A DNA stretch of 64,000 bases. Origin: Nectonema munidae (Eukaryota; Nematomorpha; Nectonematoida; Nectonematidae). The translations under genes were made by a program, and so were the position numbers. Each line of letters begins with the position of its first letter. The first letter of the stretch is position 1. The notes under the pieces were generated by a model, which saw only the letters and a list, made by a program, of their open reading frames with translations, searched no databases and had not been told where the DNA came from. Below are positions 1 through 13,475 of the stretch, piece by piece. The stretch covers positions 620,001-684,000 of the forward strand of contig JAUIRK010000536.1 of NCBI GenBank assembly GCA_030549495.1. Direction: 5' to 3'.

Positions 1-172
1 TAATTTGATAAAAAAAATTTTATAATTTGATTTGATAAAAATAATAATGCTAAACAACCACATTGGCCAGTTGAGGGCTGAATAGGCTCTCTCCGCTTAG
101 CAACCTTAGGTCTGACCCAGAAAATGGAGTTGCTTATAAAGAAAAAAGTGTAGGTGCAGTATAAAGCTAAAA

Positions 173-470
173 TGAATGTATGATTTATTGGTTTCACTTG
201 AACACAATGGTCTACTTCGAACGAGATATAAAATGTCAACTTTTCAATGCAATTGATAAATAACAAAAAAAGTGGTTTAAAAAAGAACATAACAATATAT
301 AGTATAGCAGTAATCACACAAATATAAAAAGAGTGCAAGTTACGCACTGAAATGAAAAAGTAGTGTGAGCGAAAAAAGAACAATGAAGCGAATGCCATTA
401 GTGAATATCTATTTCATCGATTGCACTAAAACACAATGGGTCACTCATGACCAAGTATGAAATGTCAAAT
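173..470. repeat. diverged direct repeat (about 60 bases, two copies)
   Basis: The stretches near 185-245 and 424-485 share a pattern built on AACACAATGG, then a run of mixed sequence, then AAATGTCAA and TTTTCA-TGCA. They lie about 240 bases apart and are clearly diverged. They look like parts of an old repeated element. No coding signal is seen in 1-1039. Confidence 0.45.
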
Positions 471-785
471 TTTCATTGCATTTCTCAATCAATTTATCAA
501 ATGGCGTCTTATTAGTAATATCGAAGGAATGTGATTATGCATTAAATTTCACTAAGTTTCTTATCAAAGGAATTTATTTTGAACACAATTTTTGGAAATA
601 AAATTTTTTTTAAGTAGCTCAGCGAAACTTTGGCATAAACATGAATTAAAATTTTTTTATTGTTATAAGCTCAATTGTTCAATTTTTTCTTCGCTAAAGT
701 ATCTTGAAATAAAATATTTTTTATTTATTTCAATGAATTATTTTAGTGTTTATTATTGGTCATGAGTGACCCAAAATGTTTTAAA
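425..785. mobile_element. short inverted-repeat element (MITE-like)
   Basis: The left arm at 425-456 contains GGGTCACTCATGACC. The right arm at 754-785 contains its reverse complement, GGTCATGAGTGACCC, and the match continues outward over roughly 30 bases with few mismatches. The arm is itself a hairpin (GGTCA / TGACC around CTCA). The 300 bases between are AT-rich and non-coding. A non-autonomous DNA transposon is the simplest reading; I could not identify a target duplication. Confidence 0.5.
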
Positions 786-1039
786 GGATGATAGTATTGG
801 CTTATGAAGAAAATTGTCAAAATTTAAAATGATTTCTATTTAACCATTGCACTTACTAAAATCACCAGAGAATATTAATTTCCTATATCCGTTGTCATTT
901 TATGCAGTGATACGGTAGATAAGGTGATAGACATTGCAATAAAAAGCAAATATAACAACTTTTTATAACCTAACTTTATGAGATGGCATCATACGCAAGA
1001 TACAATATTTCATAACTTTTTAAAACTATTTTGTACATA

Positions 1040-2937
1040 CAGTGAAACCTCGAATATCCGAATTTTCGTGTATCCGAACAACTCACATGTCCCCCGAAAA
1101 AAACATATAACAATTTTTATTGTAAAGTAAAATTTTGAAAGATATACGATTACAAAAAAACTAATTCTACCCAATAATTTCTAACCTTTTTTATTTTTTG
1201 AAATTACGATTTATTTTATATTTGCCTTTTGTTTGTCTTTGTTTTTTAATATAGTTTTTACTAACTTTCAAAATGTCTGAGAAAATTATAAAAAGAAAAC
1301 ATAATGTTCTTTCTTTAGATAACAAGATTTTTTTTAGAAAGACCTACTTCAGACTCGGTAGCTGCAAGATTAGACGAAGAGTATTGTGCTGGTCGATCTA
1401 CTATTACAGATATTAAAACACAACGATAAAATTGTTACGTTCACAACTAGTAACTTTATAAATAAAAAGTTGTGCAATAGAGAGACAATGTTTGTTGGAA
1501 ACAATAAAAAAATGGAAGATGCTTTGTACACGTGGTTTTTTACCCAAGAGCGCCATAAAAGTAAACCGATTAGTGGTTCTATTTTTCAATGATCAACTAA
1601 AAAAAGAACAATAATTTTAGAGCATCATAAGCATGGTTAGAACGACGACTCAGCATTGTTGGAGAGCGTCTAACTGCTGACACATCAGAAATTGAAAATT
1701 TTGAGAACACCTTGTATTTACTTATGTAAGAAAGCAATGCATATCAAGAGCAGTTTTATAATACTGACGATATACTTTTATTCTGGCGCTGTTTTCAAAA
1801 GAAAACCTTGATTTCTAAAAGTGAAAAAACTATTTCTGGACACAAAAGATTCAAAGACTGTTTAACTTTACTTTTAATAACAAATGCAACTGGATCAAAC
1901 TTTTAGTAAGGTAAGTCCAGTAATGCTAGATGACTTATAAAAGATTTTAATTGAAAAAAAATTGCCTGTCGTTTACAAATCTCAAACAAGGTCTTGGATG
2001 AATCGCACTCTTTTTGAAGAATGTGTTACATCGCAACAACGTTTGAAAAAAAAGCTAGCTCAAGGTGTCTTGTTGCTTATTGATCCTGCTAATACAGATG
2101 TAAAAATGCTCCAAAGTAATATTAAATGCATATTCTTACGAAAAAATACAAGTTCCATTTTACAACCGATGGATGGAGGAATCATTGCCACGTTCAAAAA
2201 ATTATAGAAAGTAACTTCTTTGTTGTCTTATATCTGAACAATTATCACCACAAAAAAATTATATGATCATCAAAAAGGTTTGTCTATCAAATGATAAAGC
2301 ATGGTATTTTATAACTTCAGAAACAATAGAATAAATTTGGAAGAGAGCACCTTCTTTTCAAACAACAAATAGCCTTGAGAACAGAGCGAAATTGATAATG
2401 AAGTTACTTTTGAAGAATTGCAAAATTTCCTTAAACAACTTCCTGTTCAACACTAATTGAGTTAAAAAATGGTGTGAAATAGATGAAGACATTGAGACAT
2501 ATCAATATTCAACTGATCAAGAAATTTTAAACGGTTTAAAAGATGAGGAATAATTGAATCAAACTCAAGTGAATATGATTTTCATTGCAATTCCAGTTCT
2601 TGACATCTGATTCAGAAGCTGTGGAAATTATTGATGTCTTGGGTAAAAACAGACAATCATGCTGATACTACGCATGATTAATATGCGAAAAAGCAGCACG
2701 TTATAGATCATCTAACACAACAATCGATTGAATATAATATTTATAGAAGTAAAGTTCACATTATATAAAAGTAAAAAAGCAAAGAATTTTTTACTATTAA
2801 TTATTTTTAAAACAAATTGATCTGCTCTCAATTTGTTTTAAAATTTACTTTTTTTCCTGATTTAGATTTAGAGACCACATTTTTAGGCGAACAATATCTT
2901 TTTCTCCGAACCTGTTCGGATACTCAAGGTCCAATTG
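1040..2937 (+). mobile_element. Tigger/pogo-type DNA transposon, decayed but with both ends
   Basis: The left end CAGTGAAACCTCGAATATCC and the reverse complement of the right end (CAATTGGACCTTGAGTATCC) match at most positions, and both are bordered by TA, the pogo-group target. Inside, plus-strand fragments resemble a CENP-B/Tigger transposase: an N-terminal part beginning near 1273 (MSEKIIKRKHN), a second helix-turn-helix portion near 1490-1590 (KPISGSIF) and the end of the DDE domain near 2155-2207 (LQPMDGGIIATFK). Many stops and frame changes separate these pieces, so it is not functional. It is about 1.9 kb long, close to full length for the family. It probably lies in an intron or the 3' flank of the Fizzy-related gene. 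Confidence 0.85.
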
Positions 2938-3998
2938 TAACAAAGTATAGAAGGTATCGAATGAATCTTTTAATGCAGGAAACTATTTAGATAGCTTTTA
3001 TATCCTATCATGATTGATTTAATAATTATTCAAGATTTTCTTACTCTTTCCGCTGAAATTTTTATTCCCATTGATTTTTAATTTTTCAATTTGAGGTTCG
3101 CATAATATCGGAGATCACACGCGATAGTCCAGTATATGAGGTACTTATGTATAATATAAAAAATTTTTGGAAGGAAAAGAAGTACGCAAAAAACACGAAT
3201 TCAATCACCACATGGATCTGATTAAGGATTCTAAAAAATTAGAAATTAGTTCCCCACGCTCTTCCCTAATACAGAATTTTGGTACTTTATCTTGCAGAAC
3301 TTTAATTTCGACTTTTAATTTATTTAGTTTATTCATATAGTATACATGGTTATTATTTTGGCTGAGTATTTTACAGCAGATTGCCCTTCCCGGCGAACGC
3401 CATTTTAATTGTGTTGTAAATGGAGAGAGAAAATTAGACTAGCTTGACGCATTTTGGTTATTTGTCTTTGATGGTGGTGACGCGGCTTACCTCAACATGC
3501 TGCGATTAATCAAGGCAGTTAGAATGGAATAATGGAGATATTATCTATGATTGATAAGGTTTAGTTTTTTTTCAAGATCTACAGTCTAAAGACACACACT
3601 AATACCAAGACACACGAGGAATGGGACTCCGACTGCAAGGCCTCCGACTCTCTACTCAAAAAACTTTTCGCTTCGAAATGTGATCGAAAGATCCTACAAA
3701 AGTTAAAGCCATTTATTTCTTTGTTAAAAAAAAGGAAAAAAAATATTTTTTAATACTTAGAAATAACCGACTCTTATTCGGTTTCCCTCCAATTCTGACT
3801 AATATCCCTTTAAAATCTCCAACACTCCAGCCTTAAGACACACACTCATATCACAAAAAGAAAGATTTTTAGGAGGATAAAAATATTAGGGAAGCCATTT
3901 TGGGCCAGTCTAGATTGGTGTATGAATTTGAGTTTCATGGCATTCAAGGTGAAAGCCAAGAAACTCTTAGATATGAAGTAAAATAAAATAATGATTAC
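2938..3998. other. AT-rich stretch without recognised gene
   Basis: This stretch follows the last FZR1 exon that I can place (the gene runs on the minus strand). The remaining WD-repeat exons were searched for by eye on the minus strand and not found. There is a moderately GC-richer patch near 3365-3540, but no open frame of note. Confidence 0.4.
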
Positions 3999-6900
3999 CG
4001 GAATAATGTTGTATTGGTTTATTGCTATTGAGATTCCAAATAAATAAACTGTTATCGTTACCACCTGAGGCTAAATACTGATAATCAGGTGACCACTTTA
4101 AGCCACAAATCTAGAAAAAGAAAAAATTCAGGCTTGATAACATTTAAAATCAATAAAAATGCAATACCTCTTGCGTGTGTGCAGCTAATTTACGAATTAT
4201 GTCTGGCTGACGCATATCATATTGCAAAATCGATCGATCTCTACTTCCTAAAAGTAAAATAAATAAAGGTGACCAAGATTTTTATACCCCAAGAAACAAC
4301 ATAGATGTGTATAAATTAGATAACAGTCAAAAGGGCTAACTGCAACGAACCACTCTTGTAAAACGAGCAGTGGATAAAATTAACACTTTATATAGCTGTA
4401 ATGTTTATTTTAAACCTTAGCCTACCATCTTTCACATACGATAAATGATAAAAGTATGATGGAAGATGACATTTAGTTGATCACAGGAAAAAACAGCCTA
4501 CTTAAAACCTGCTACGAAATATACAACTATTGCATTTCACAGCTTTAGGTAATGCATATAAAAAGGGCCTAAACATGTTTATATATTTTCTTCGTCACTC
4601 TTTCTCAAAGAATATGGACCAAATATATCTAAAAAAATTCTTGTAATACTCCAGCTTTGATTGAGACCAAAAAACCGGCGCTTTGCATTCTGATTAAGTA
4701 GAATGCTATTTGGATAATTCTTGAGCGATCAAAGAAGTCCTATGAAGATCCTTACCAGTCAGAAATCATTTCCTTTCGTGATACGTTCGCAATAACTAAT
4801 CAAATCAGTGAATCAAGCATCAATTAGGATACGAATGTGAAGTCAGAAGAGTGCAAAATTATCAAAGCTTACAAAGTACAGAAGAAAAAGAGAAACATAG
4901 AATATATAACCTGAAAATATGGAGTCATTGAACCAAGCTAATGAGGTAACTCTTGCAGAGTGAGCTTGGTTGATGGCTGTGATTCGCTTTGAAACTTCTG
5001 CCTCCCAGATTTGGATGTCGCCACGATGAGTGCCAACGCAAACATACTTTCCACACTCACTCCAATTGACGGATGTCACCGTGTCACCTTCATTCCATAA
5101 GTCACAAAGTTTGGAAACCTAAAATTATTAAAAGTGGCATAGTTATTAGTGATGGAAAGATTAACCAAGTCTTGTATTTTTAAATTATCGAAATCAGAAC
5201 AGCATCGCAAAATTCCGTGCGTACCTTCCGATACCTGAATCCAAGATTCTTTTTATTTTACTAATACTTATTAATCAATTTTCTACTATTACCCGCTAGG
5301 TTCTAGGAATAAGAAAGTAAATACTACATCATACCGCCTTACAAATTCGTGATAAAACCAATTATCTTTAGACAGTAGATAAAGGAGGGCTCACTACACT
5401 ATGCGTAAACCTCATACCCTAGCACCATGCGTCATTTAACATTTCTAGGAGGATTAAAATATATAGCTTCTTTGTTAAAGAACAAATAAAATGATTTTTC
5501 TATGGTTGAAGTCCCAAGTCAAAAATTTATATAATATAAGATGAGTTTCAAAAACGCCCACTTCAAAATGACTTATATTCAAAATTCAAATGTATTTTGC
5601 AACTTGAAAATTTTATGAAAATTGAGCTAATATTCAATACCACGTGACTATATACAATTCTAGAGTACCAATCGTGTTGGGCACCAAAATACCCTACTTC
5701 CTAGGGGAAACATTACCCCGTTCCTAGTCGAGAAGTATTTTTCCAATTTTTTGGTAATTCTCGAAGAAATAATTGTGTAATCATATATTTAATATGTAGT
5801 ATTAATCTTATTATTAAGATTGTGTAATCATTGTAGAAAGTTTTTCTAAATAATTTTGTTTTATTTTCATATTAGTTTACAACTAATATATTAACAAGAT
5901 GGTATGATGTAGTATCTGTTTTTATTCCTCATACCATGTAATAAGTATAAAGTCATTGTGTTGAAGTATGTGGGGGATATTAGGCGTGGTTTTGGCATAT
6001 ATAATATTCTGTGCTCTATTACATGCACCCGCCTACATTTGCATCACCTTACACACTTGCACCACTTACATCTATCTATATTCAATTTATTTCCCTCGCT
6101 ATTTATTAGATCCGACTTATACGAATGAATATGACATTTTTATTCCATTATTTATTAGAGTATAAAGCAAATGATTGATAAATCATGTCATAAATTATTT
6201 CTTACAGACTCTGCCTTTTTCTTATTGCTCTTCGAAAAGATAGATGTTTAAATTAACAAAATCTAGGAAAGGTTCCTAGGATGTTTGGATATTGAATGGC
6301 AACGAATATTTATTCAGAAAAGCATACAAAATGATATAAAGCATTGGAGATGTAGACAATATAAAATTTTTAAATGTACTTTCTCTTTAATCACCCAAAA
6401 GGAAAAAATTGTTAAAGCTCCTTCTCAGCATACACATGATGGTGATCCTATACAATCCGAAATTTACAAGTTTTTAAATGATTTGGAGTCTTCAGCAGAA
6501 AATTCAACTAATAGTTCTAATAGATATTTGAAATCTGAAGCATTAAATCTAGTTTAAACTTCATCTTTGTTTGGAGTACCAAAGCAAAGCATAACTAAAC
6601 AGCAGTTGAGGAGAGTGAAAATGAAAAAATCCATATTTCATTATTCCTAAAACTTTAAACTGTGATATAACTGTTGTTGAATATGAAAGCTTTATATTAA
6701 AAGATTCTGGATCACAAGATTCTTCAAGAGTTCTTTTGATAAGCGAAACCTCTATCCATCTTCTTGGGAGTGATATATTTTTTGTGACAGGACTTTTCAA
6801 GTTGTTCCTTCAATGTTTTATCAACTTTACACATTTCATTGTAAAGTTGGGAATAACTATCCTAGGCCAATTGTTTATTTTTTGTTACCAAAAAAAAAGT

Positions 6901-9900
6901 CGAGATATATACGAAAAAGTAATATCCTACTTACTTTTATGATTTACCCTTCATTAACTGCAATGTCTTTGCTAGTTGATTTTTAGTTGGCAGCAATAAA
7001 AGCTTTTTAAAAAAAAAAAAAAAACAAAAAACACAATTAAGGTTTTTTTTCTTAAAAAAAAAAAAAACTTGAAAAACGATTTTGAAAGAAATCCTGATGT
7101 GAATATATAAGTGTTTATCAGCACTATCTTTTGTTCAAGTTGAAAGTATAAATGAAAACTTCAACCTATTAGCTTTTGCGTTTCCAACTTCTAAACAGTA
7201 TAGAAAGTTATCTCCTATTTTGAAAAGACATATATCCAGAGCGAAAGAATTGGTACCAGATATAGGTATGTTAAATTTCCTCAATTTTTATGGAATCAAT
7301 ACAACTCTTTTTTAAATTTACTCCGAAAACTACTAACTCTTATGAAGGGTTTCATAACGCTTTGCAAAGACATTTTCAAGAAAACCATCCTTCGATATGG
7401 AAATTTTTAGAGCAAATTAAAAATGACATTTGTTTGAAGAAAACTTAAATTGAGACAAGCAAATGTACAAAAGAAGGAAAACATTCGTTTCAAATACAGA
7501 AATATTGCAATAAAACTCAAAAGTATGGTTGAAAGATACAATGAATATGAAGGTATAATTCTTTACTTATAGGCTATTGCTCTTGTTCATTCAAAATAAT
7601 TTTTATTATGACTAGTTGTTTCAATAAATGTGTGTAAATTTTCATTTTTAGATGAAATTTTATATTTAAGTTACCAACATTAAAACCGAATGTCGTTTTT
7701 ATTGGACGTAAACAATTTCGCATTCTTCTGCTTTTTTGAAAGCTTTTGATTATTTATATATCTTCTGCTTCTTATTAGTCTTCGCCTGACTATTTTGGTC
7801 TTTTAATGGGTTAACCCATTTAAGACCAAGCATGGCAGACGATATAAAAAAACGCAGACGATTTATATTCAAAATCATTGAAAAAAGCAGACGAAGATTA
7901 AATTACTTATGTTCCATAATAGGAACATTGGTCGTAAATGGGTTAATGTATGAATTTTGACATGGGTTCATAAATTTTAACGAAGTTCTGTACGGTCTTC
8001 AAACTTTAAGGTTGATGTAAAATGTTTAAAAAAATTATTAATAAGTGTACGAGAGTACAAGTGTAAGTGGTGCAAGTGAGCGACTAACAAAATATTCTTC
8101 TGAGTAGGTAGATATAGAATATGTATTGAGAATTTCAAGGTAGTAGAGAAGCTTTTGACCTATCCTCATATTTAGCATCATGCAGATATAATTTATATCT
8201 AAGAGTGATATGCCCATATATCCCTTCGTGACATAAAATGTATGTAAATATATGCTTAGAGTTCTTGATTTGGCAAATGTTTCAGTAAATTGAGGAACAG
8301 ATATCGGAATTCTTGCGCATAAATGCAGTGGTGGATTTCTTGGAAAGGAAGTTCAAGAGAGTATTGGGAGTTTTTTAATAACTTTCCAAGTATATAGTAT
8401 AGCTGGCAAGTTTGAAGGAAAATATATTAGTGAAACATAGCTCAAAAGAACATTTTGATATTAATTAATTTTCGAAAATACTTAGCTATCAATTCTATAG
8501 AAAGGGACGAAGAAACACCGTTCAGTTGTTGGCCACATTGAAGTCTATGTAAGGCCCAACTGAAATCTGGAAACATTCGTAAAACCGTGTCTCATTCCTT
8601 CAGTGATAATCATTATACACGCTTAAATTAGTTAAAAAATTTGACAATTTTTTTTAAATATTAACCCAAAATATTTTTAAATAAGAATTAGTACAAAGTA
8701 GATTGAGCACGGCAGCGCAGTAAAGAAAGTATTTTATATGAAATCTTTAAAGTGCCACACATTTTAAATTTGCTGCATCTGTTAAGTAAATTTAATTAGA
8801 AATAATTTTTAGTTTTTCCTTTTTTATTCTATTCATTATTTTTAAGCGTTTTACAATTATTCATTACTCTACGTTTTTAGGGCTGTTAAATTAACTATGT
8901 ATAGTGTTGAAACATAAAAAAATATTTCGGAGTTATGCCACCTATGAATGCTATTTTATTCACAGGTGGAATGTTTTGACTTTGGTTTATTAAATTTATT
9001 AACACTAGATTTAGCAAAAAATTCATGCAAGTAGATTTACATATTAGACATTGACTAACAGAATGATTGATTACAATAAAAGGCATACTTCACAAGACAG
9101 GGCATCCCATATATACACGCATGTTCCTAATCCCACTCCAAGAACATTTTTTGAAGACCAATCAACAAGATTTAGATAGAAGTCATCGCGTAGATCAGGA
9201 GCATCCAGAACTTTGAAAGGAACTGTTGATATATTTCTTACAGGCTGTAAAAACATTATAAATGTGAAATATTGGAATACGTGAAGGAGCCTACCTTTCG
9301 AGGAGAACTCAGTAGTTTTTCACTTTTGGAGCTGAATGGTGAAAGCGAAAATGGAGAGGTTTGGGTGGTGGGGAGTTGTTCGGAAGAAAACTTAAAAATT
9401 GGTAAAATTTAATTTATGAAAAATATAGTGATGTTAGGCAATCTATTTCTGACATATAAAATGCGATTCTTTGACTTTATAATCAATTTTTTTTATTTAA
9501 CAATATAAATTATAAAAAAATAAAATAATACATCAAATAGTGGCATTCTAGTTAGCTATTATATATTTGATATTTAAGTAAGAAAATTTCTATCTTTCCA
9601 CAGGTGTCTCTATTCAATATTGAATATACTACTAAGTTACTAGTCAGTTTTATAACGATAAAAGTTCTGAGTGATATTGGACAAAATTTTTAAAAATTTT
9701 GAGTAAAAACTCTAATTTTTTGGTTCAGTAAAGCGAACTCTATTATGGAATGATTTTTATACTTTTTTTAACTTAAAAAATCTTTTCAATTTATTGACAT
9801 AAAAAACTTCATAAAAAAACTGACTTGTCAAAATCTATTCAAAATTGGTAATTAGCAGATTTTTTGTGTTTGCAGAAATAAATCTACTGCTCACTTTTGT

Positions 9901-12900
9901 TTGCTCTGATTGAAAAATTAATGAATGGTGATGATGATGTCATTTTGAAAAAAGTAATCAAATTGAACTAAAAAAAGTTTGGCCTGAAAAACTATATATT
10001 TGATAATCTACCTCAATGAGTAACAACTAAATAGCTAACAAAATAATTAACTAATAAATGAAACTATTAATGGAACTTAAATTTTTTGTGTAATTGCGAG
10101 CGCTAAAATTTATCAAGCACAAAATTGTAGACTCACGTTAATCGGTTATCGACCACAGTCAACATATGTCGACTTTACAAAAATAAAATCGTCTGCATTT
10201 ATTAGTGCTCTTTAATATAAATCTTCTGCTTTACATTAGATATCGTCTGATTATTCTCGTCGTTAACAGGTAATGTGTACTTTGGCAAAAGATAAATGAT
10301 GATACACTGAAAAGTCTTCTTTTGGGGGTACGCTTGAGATTGTTGATGGCGTTGTTGCCAAAATCAGGATGATGAAAGGAATCAATTCCAGCGCCGAGTA
10401 ACTCATTTTTCAAAAGAGCATTATATGTGTCGAAGGCGCTTGTGTAGAGAGCAGACGAATGCTTTGAAGCTGTTGGTGATCGCGAGTTTTCAGATCTGGA
10501 GGAAGATGATGCTGATGAAGATGAATTTGGATTGTATTCTTTAGACTTTTTGGAGGGTGGTGATAGTGTCAAATCCTATTGCCAAAAGAAAAACATTTTC
10601 AGTAATGCAAAAATGCACTTTCAAGATGTGAAGCATGGGGGCGAGGACTTCCAACCTAATCTCATTCCAAGACAGTGAAATAACTTTTTACTCCATGATA
10701 GTTTAAATTTAGCACATACTTTCAGCTCTCAATTGTTTATACATGTTCTTTTCTTTTACTAGAATGCCATTAACTCCAAAATCATATAACAATAATATCA
10801 TCTTTGAGAACATTCTATGAATTATTTTTTTATACAACTTGTATTAAGAATGGATATAAATTGGCCTCAAATTTTGAAAATTAAAATCAATTAAAAAATT
10901 CGCCACCTTTAAAGTTTTAGAACTTGTACTACCAGCAACTATAAAAAACAGTGCATCAATTTGAAATTGACTTTTTCTTTCATTAAATTTCTAAGCGCGC
11001 ATAAAAGTCTTTTTTGAATAAGCACTTCAGAATAAAAAGTATAATCAATTTTTTTTTAAATTCATTTATCTTCATTATGCAACTTAAATATATATCAGGG
11101 ACGCACATGCGCAGAGGGGGAGGGGGCGTTCAACGGCGTCGAAAAAGCCCTTAGCTCCAACAATGATTGTGAATATTCCAAATCACCTTTCAAATACTAT
11201 TTAAAAGACTTGTTTGGCTTGTGAGTAAACTTTCCATATTACTTTTTTTGTTTTACCGTTAAGTCTAAGAGACAAATTAATTTATATTAAAATTTAAAAA
11301 TTAAAAAAAAATCTGAGGATGTGAGGCTGAAATTAAGAAAAAAGTATACTCAATAATTGAAAAAGAAACATCTTGAGACTGTTTTTTGGATCTTGTATAG
11401 ATAAAAGGATTTTATAGATGCACTAAAAAGTAACGTCAAAATTTTTTTTGGCCAATTGAAAAAAGTTCACGAAAAAAAACAAAAATTAACCCCCGCTTGG
11501 CGGTATAGGACCTGACAGGCCTTGTAGTTTGATTCAAAGAATTTGATGAAAATTATGGAAATATTAAAAAATGACTACCCTGCACATTAAAAATATCTAT
11601 TTACTTCAATACTATAACTTCAAAAGTAATAAGTTGAAAAAAATTTCAACTTAATCATAAAAATGTGAATTTAACACCATCTATAAAAATCAAAAACTTT
11701 TTCATAGTGTATTTTCCTTTGTAAAATCAGTTTGATAATTCTTTGTTTATAATAATTGAAAGCAAGATTCAAAATGTTCAATGTTCACATATAAACTATA
11801 TATAACTTGATAAAAATACTCAATAAAATACTCGATGAATAGGACAATGTTTTTTACAACTTCGAAGGAATTTTAGGAAGAAAGAATTTTATATAACTTT
11901 TTATATAACTCAAACTCTTTTGAATGATGGAACGAATACAATGAAAAATTAAATAAATTAGAAACTCAATTATATAGATTAGCGCTTTGTTTCAATAAAA
12001 ACATATTAATAAATGAACTTTGGATTTTTCTTATAATAAAAATTACTATGATTAGCCTAAACGTCATTATATGTAAATTGGAAAGTTAGAAATAGTACAT
12101 AGTTTATGATATGCTATTACCTTGAACTAGGATGAAAAAAGCTCTAGTTTAAGTAGAAAATTTAAAAAATCATTAAAAAAAGTATACATCATTAAAATAA
12201 TTTTTACAAAAAGTATACTATGTTAATCATAATGATTTTTTTACATAGAGCTAAGAGATAACTGTAAAATTGTCATTCGTCCAATACTTTTTTTAAATAT
12301 ATATATAAGTATTGATGATTGCAATTAAAATTATCTCCTAAAATAGCGTAACTATTGAGATCAATTACAACTAGAAAGTTATATACCCAGTTTATGTTCT
12401 AATTCAATTATATATATTTCGGATAGCACTTGAGAATCAATTATATTATACATTTTAATACCCTAGATTCTTTGTTTAAAGTATCAAAACGTATACTCAA
12501 TATGCTCATAAGAATTATATAAATATTAAATGTTCAACACAAGTGACATATCAGAAGAGGTAGTATGCATAAAAAACAAAACAAAATTATTACCAATATA
12601 AAACTATTTTTGCAATATATCAAAGAAACGATCTTTGAGTAAAAGCATAATGCTCTAATTTAACCCAATTGTGTGTCGTATATAGATCATCGAAAATAAT
12701 AAATCAAATCATAATCTTGTAATAATCGAATGGAACTTATAAGTTAAGTTTACAAATAAAAAAGTAAAATCTATATTTTATAACTAGACTTTAATTTGAG
12801 ATCAATAATTAGAATATGTTTTAATATTCAATGATACATTTTACTGGTTATTTAATAATGCCTCTTAAATTAATAATATAGTCCAGTGTAAAATACTCGT

Positions 12901-13475
12901 ATATTAACTCATTTAAGTTAGCGCAAAGAAGAAGAGTTTGATTAATCTCTAATGAGTTCCATTGAAAATTAGAGTTATAACCCAAAATCGGTTAAAAAAT
13001 GGCCAAAAAATCAAGCTTAAAATTAAAATTTGTTAACATAATTAACTGAACTATGTCAAGCATACGTTTCATTCTTATGTTGAATCACTACAACACTTCA
13101 AGTGAATAAAATATTTGAAAAATATCAAAGCTGTTATATGCATTGCTTCAAAATTTTTAAACAGTTAGGCTAAATGTCTGATCTTCTTCCACGCAACCTT
13201 ATTGTGGATTTATAAAGTGTGTAAAGTTCATTTCTCTTAAATATTATCCAGGCAATAATTAGACTAGAGAAAAAACATAAATAAATTCATAAACGAAATT
13301 TAAATAAAAATTCTAATAGAATAAATTAATATTAAGAAAAAGAGAAATATTTAATTACGTGTATAGAAGTATATCTTGATTCCCACTTTACTCCAGTCCT
13401 TGAAGGAATATATCTATCTGCAGAACCTTTTTGCGGGGAATTGAAAGGTGAAATTATTCTACGATTTGATTTGGG
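3999..13475 (-). CDS. FZR1: Fizzy-related protein / Cdh1 (APC/C co-activator), partial, split by introns
   Basis: This WD40 co-activator recruits substrates to the anaphase-promoting complex. Exons, in minus-strand order: 13475-13359 (C-box DRYIPSR, residues like RRIISPFNSP), 10575-10306 (LLKNELLGAGI motif, serine-rich linker), 9390-9295 (SPFSLSPFSS, KLLSSPRK), 9244-9089 (PFKVLDAPDLRDDFYLNLVDW, start of the propeller), 5118-4911 (TSVNWSECGKYVCVGTHRG), 4247-4168 (SRDRSILQYDMR) and 4110-3999 (CGLKWSPDYQYLASGG). Each has AG before and GT after it, and phases agree across every junction I joined. Introns are either tiny (50 and 56 bases) or 0.7-4 kb and filled with transposons. The first coding exon upstream of 13475 and the last WD repeats with the IR tail are not seen; the latter may lie beyond position 1. 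The KVLDAP and LLKNELLG motifs distinguish it from CDC20. Confidence 0.93.
6285..7560 (+). mobile_element. MULE transposase remnant with FLYWCH-like N-terminus
   Basis: At 6285-6557 an open piece has the FLYWCH zinc-finger pattern (HWRCRQYKIFKCTF, then SQHTHDGDP). It is followed by pieces like the MULE catalytic core: VLLISETSIHLLGSD near 6731-6775, a FVTGLFK stretch where the family has DGTFK, and an FLLPKKK-like stretch near 6880. Near 7330-7440 a NSYEGFHNAL stretch matches the usual MULE tail (family pattern NN.EGWHN). The reading frame is broken in several places and a poly-A-like tract occurs at 7008-7070. It sits in the 4-kb FZR1 intron (5119-9088), on the strand opposite to the gene. 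Confidence 0.8.
7690..7810. mobile_element. TTAA-flanked miniature element, copy 1
   Basis: The right end reads GGTCTTTTAATGGG followed by TTAA, matching the right ends of the better copies. The interior has the shared CTTCTGCTTTT and GTCTTCGCCTGA motifs. The left boundary is approximate. It directly abuts the next copy and shares its TTAA. It lies in an FZR1 intron. Confidence 0.55.
7815..7942. mobile_element. TTAA-flanked miniature element, copy 2
   Basis: Left end CCCATTTAAGACC and right end GGTCGTAAATGGG form an inverted pair, with TTAA directly outside both (7811-7814 and 7943-7946). This is the target choice of piggyBac transposons. The 128-base interior carries repeated GCAGACGA motifs and no coding frame. 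Confidence 0.8.
10142..10270. mobile_element. TTAA-type miniature element, diverged copy
   Basis: It follows TTAA at 10138-10141, and its ends GTTATCGAC and GTCGTTAAC are inverted. It shares the AAATCGTCTGC and CTTCTGC interior motifs with the other copies. The right TTAA has decayed to TAAT. It stands 36 bases inside the FZR1 intron from the donor of exon 10575-10306. Confidence 0.5.
11095..11136 (+). repeat. G-rich transposon end (hAT-like CAGGG terminus)
   Basis: CAGGGACGCACATGCGC is followed by GAGGGGGAGGGGGCG. Reverse complements of this pattern recur near 16817-16866 and 39954-40622. The CAGGG start suggests a hAT-type terminus. A matching other end was not found for this copy. Confidence 0.45.

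Noticed and set aside
3600-3650. CCGACTCC-type words recurring near 3630, 26090 and 31130 as a repeat family
   Set aside because: Too short, and I could not extend the match beyond about ten bases.
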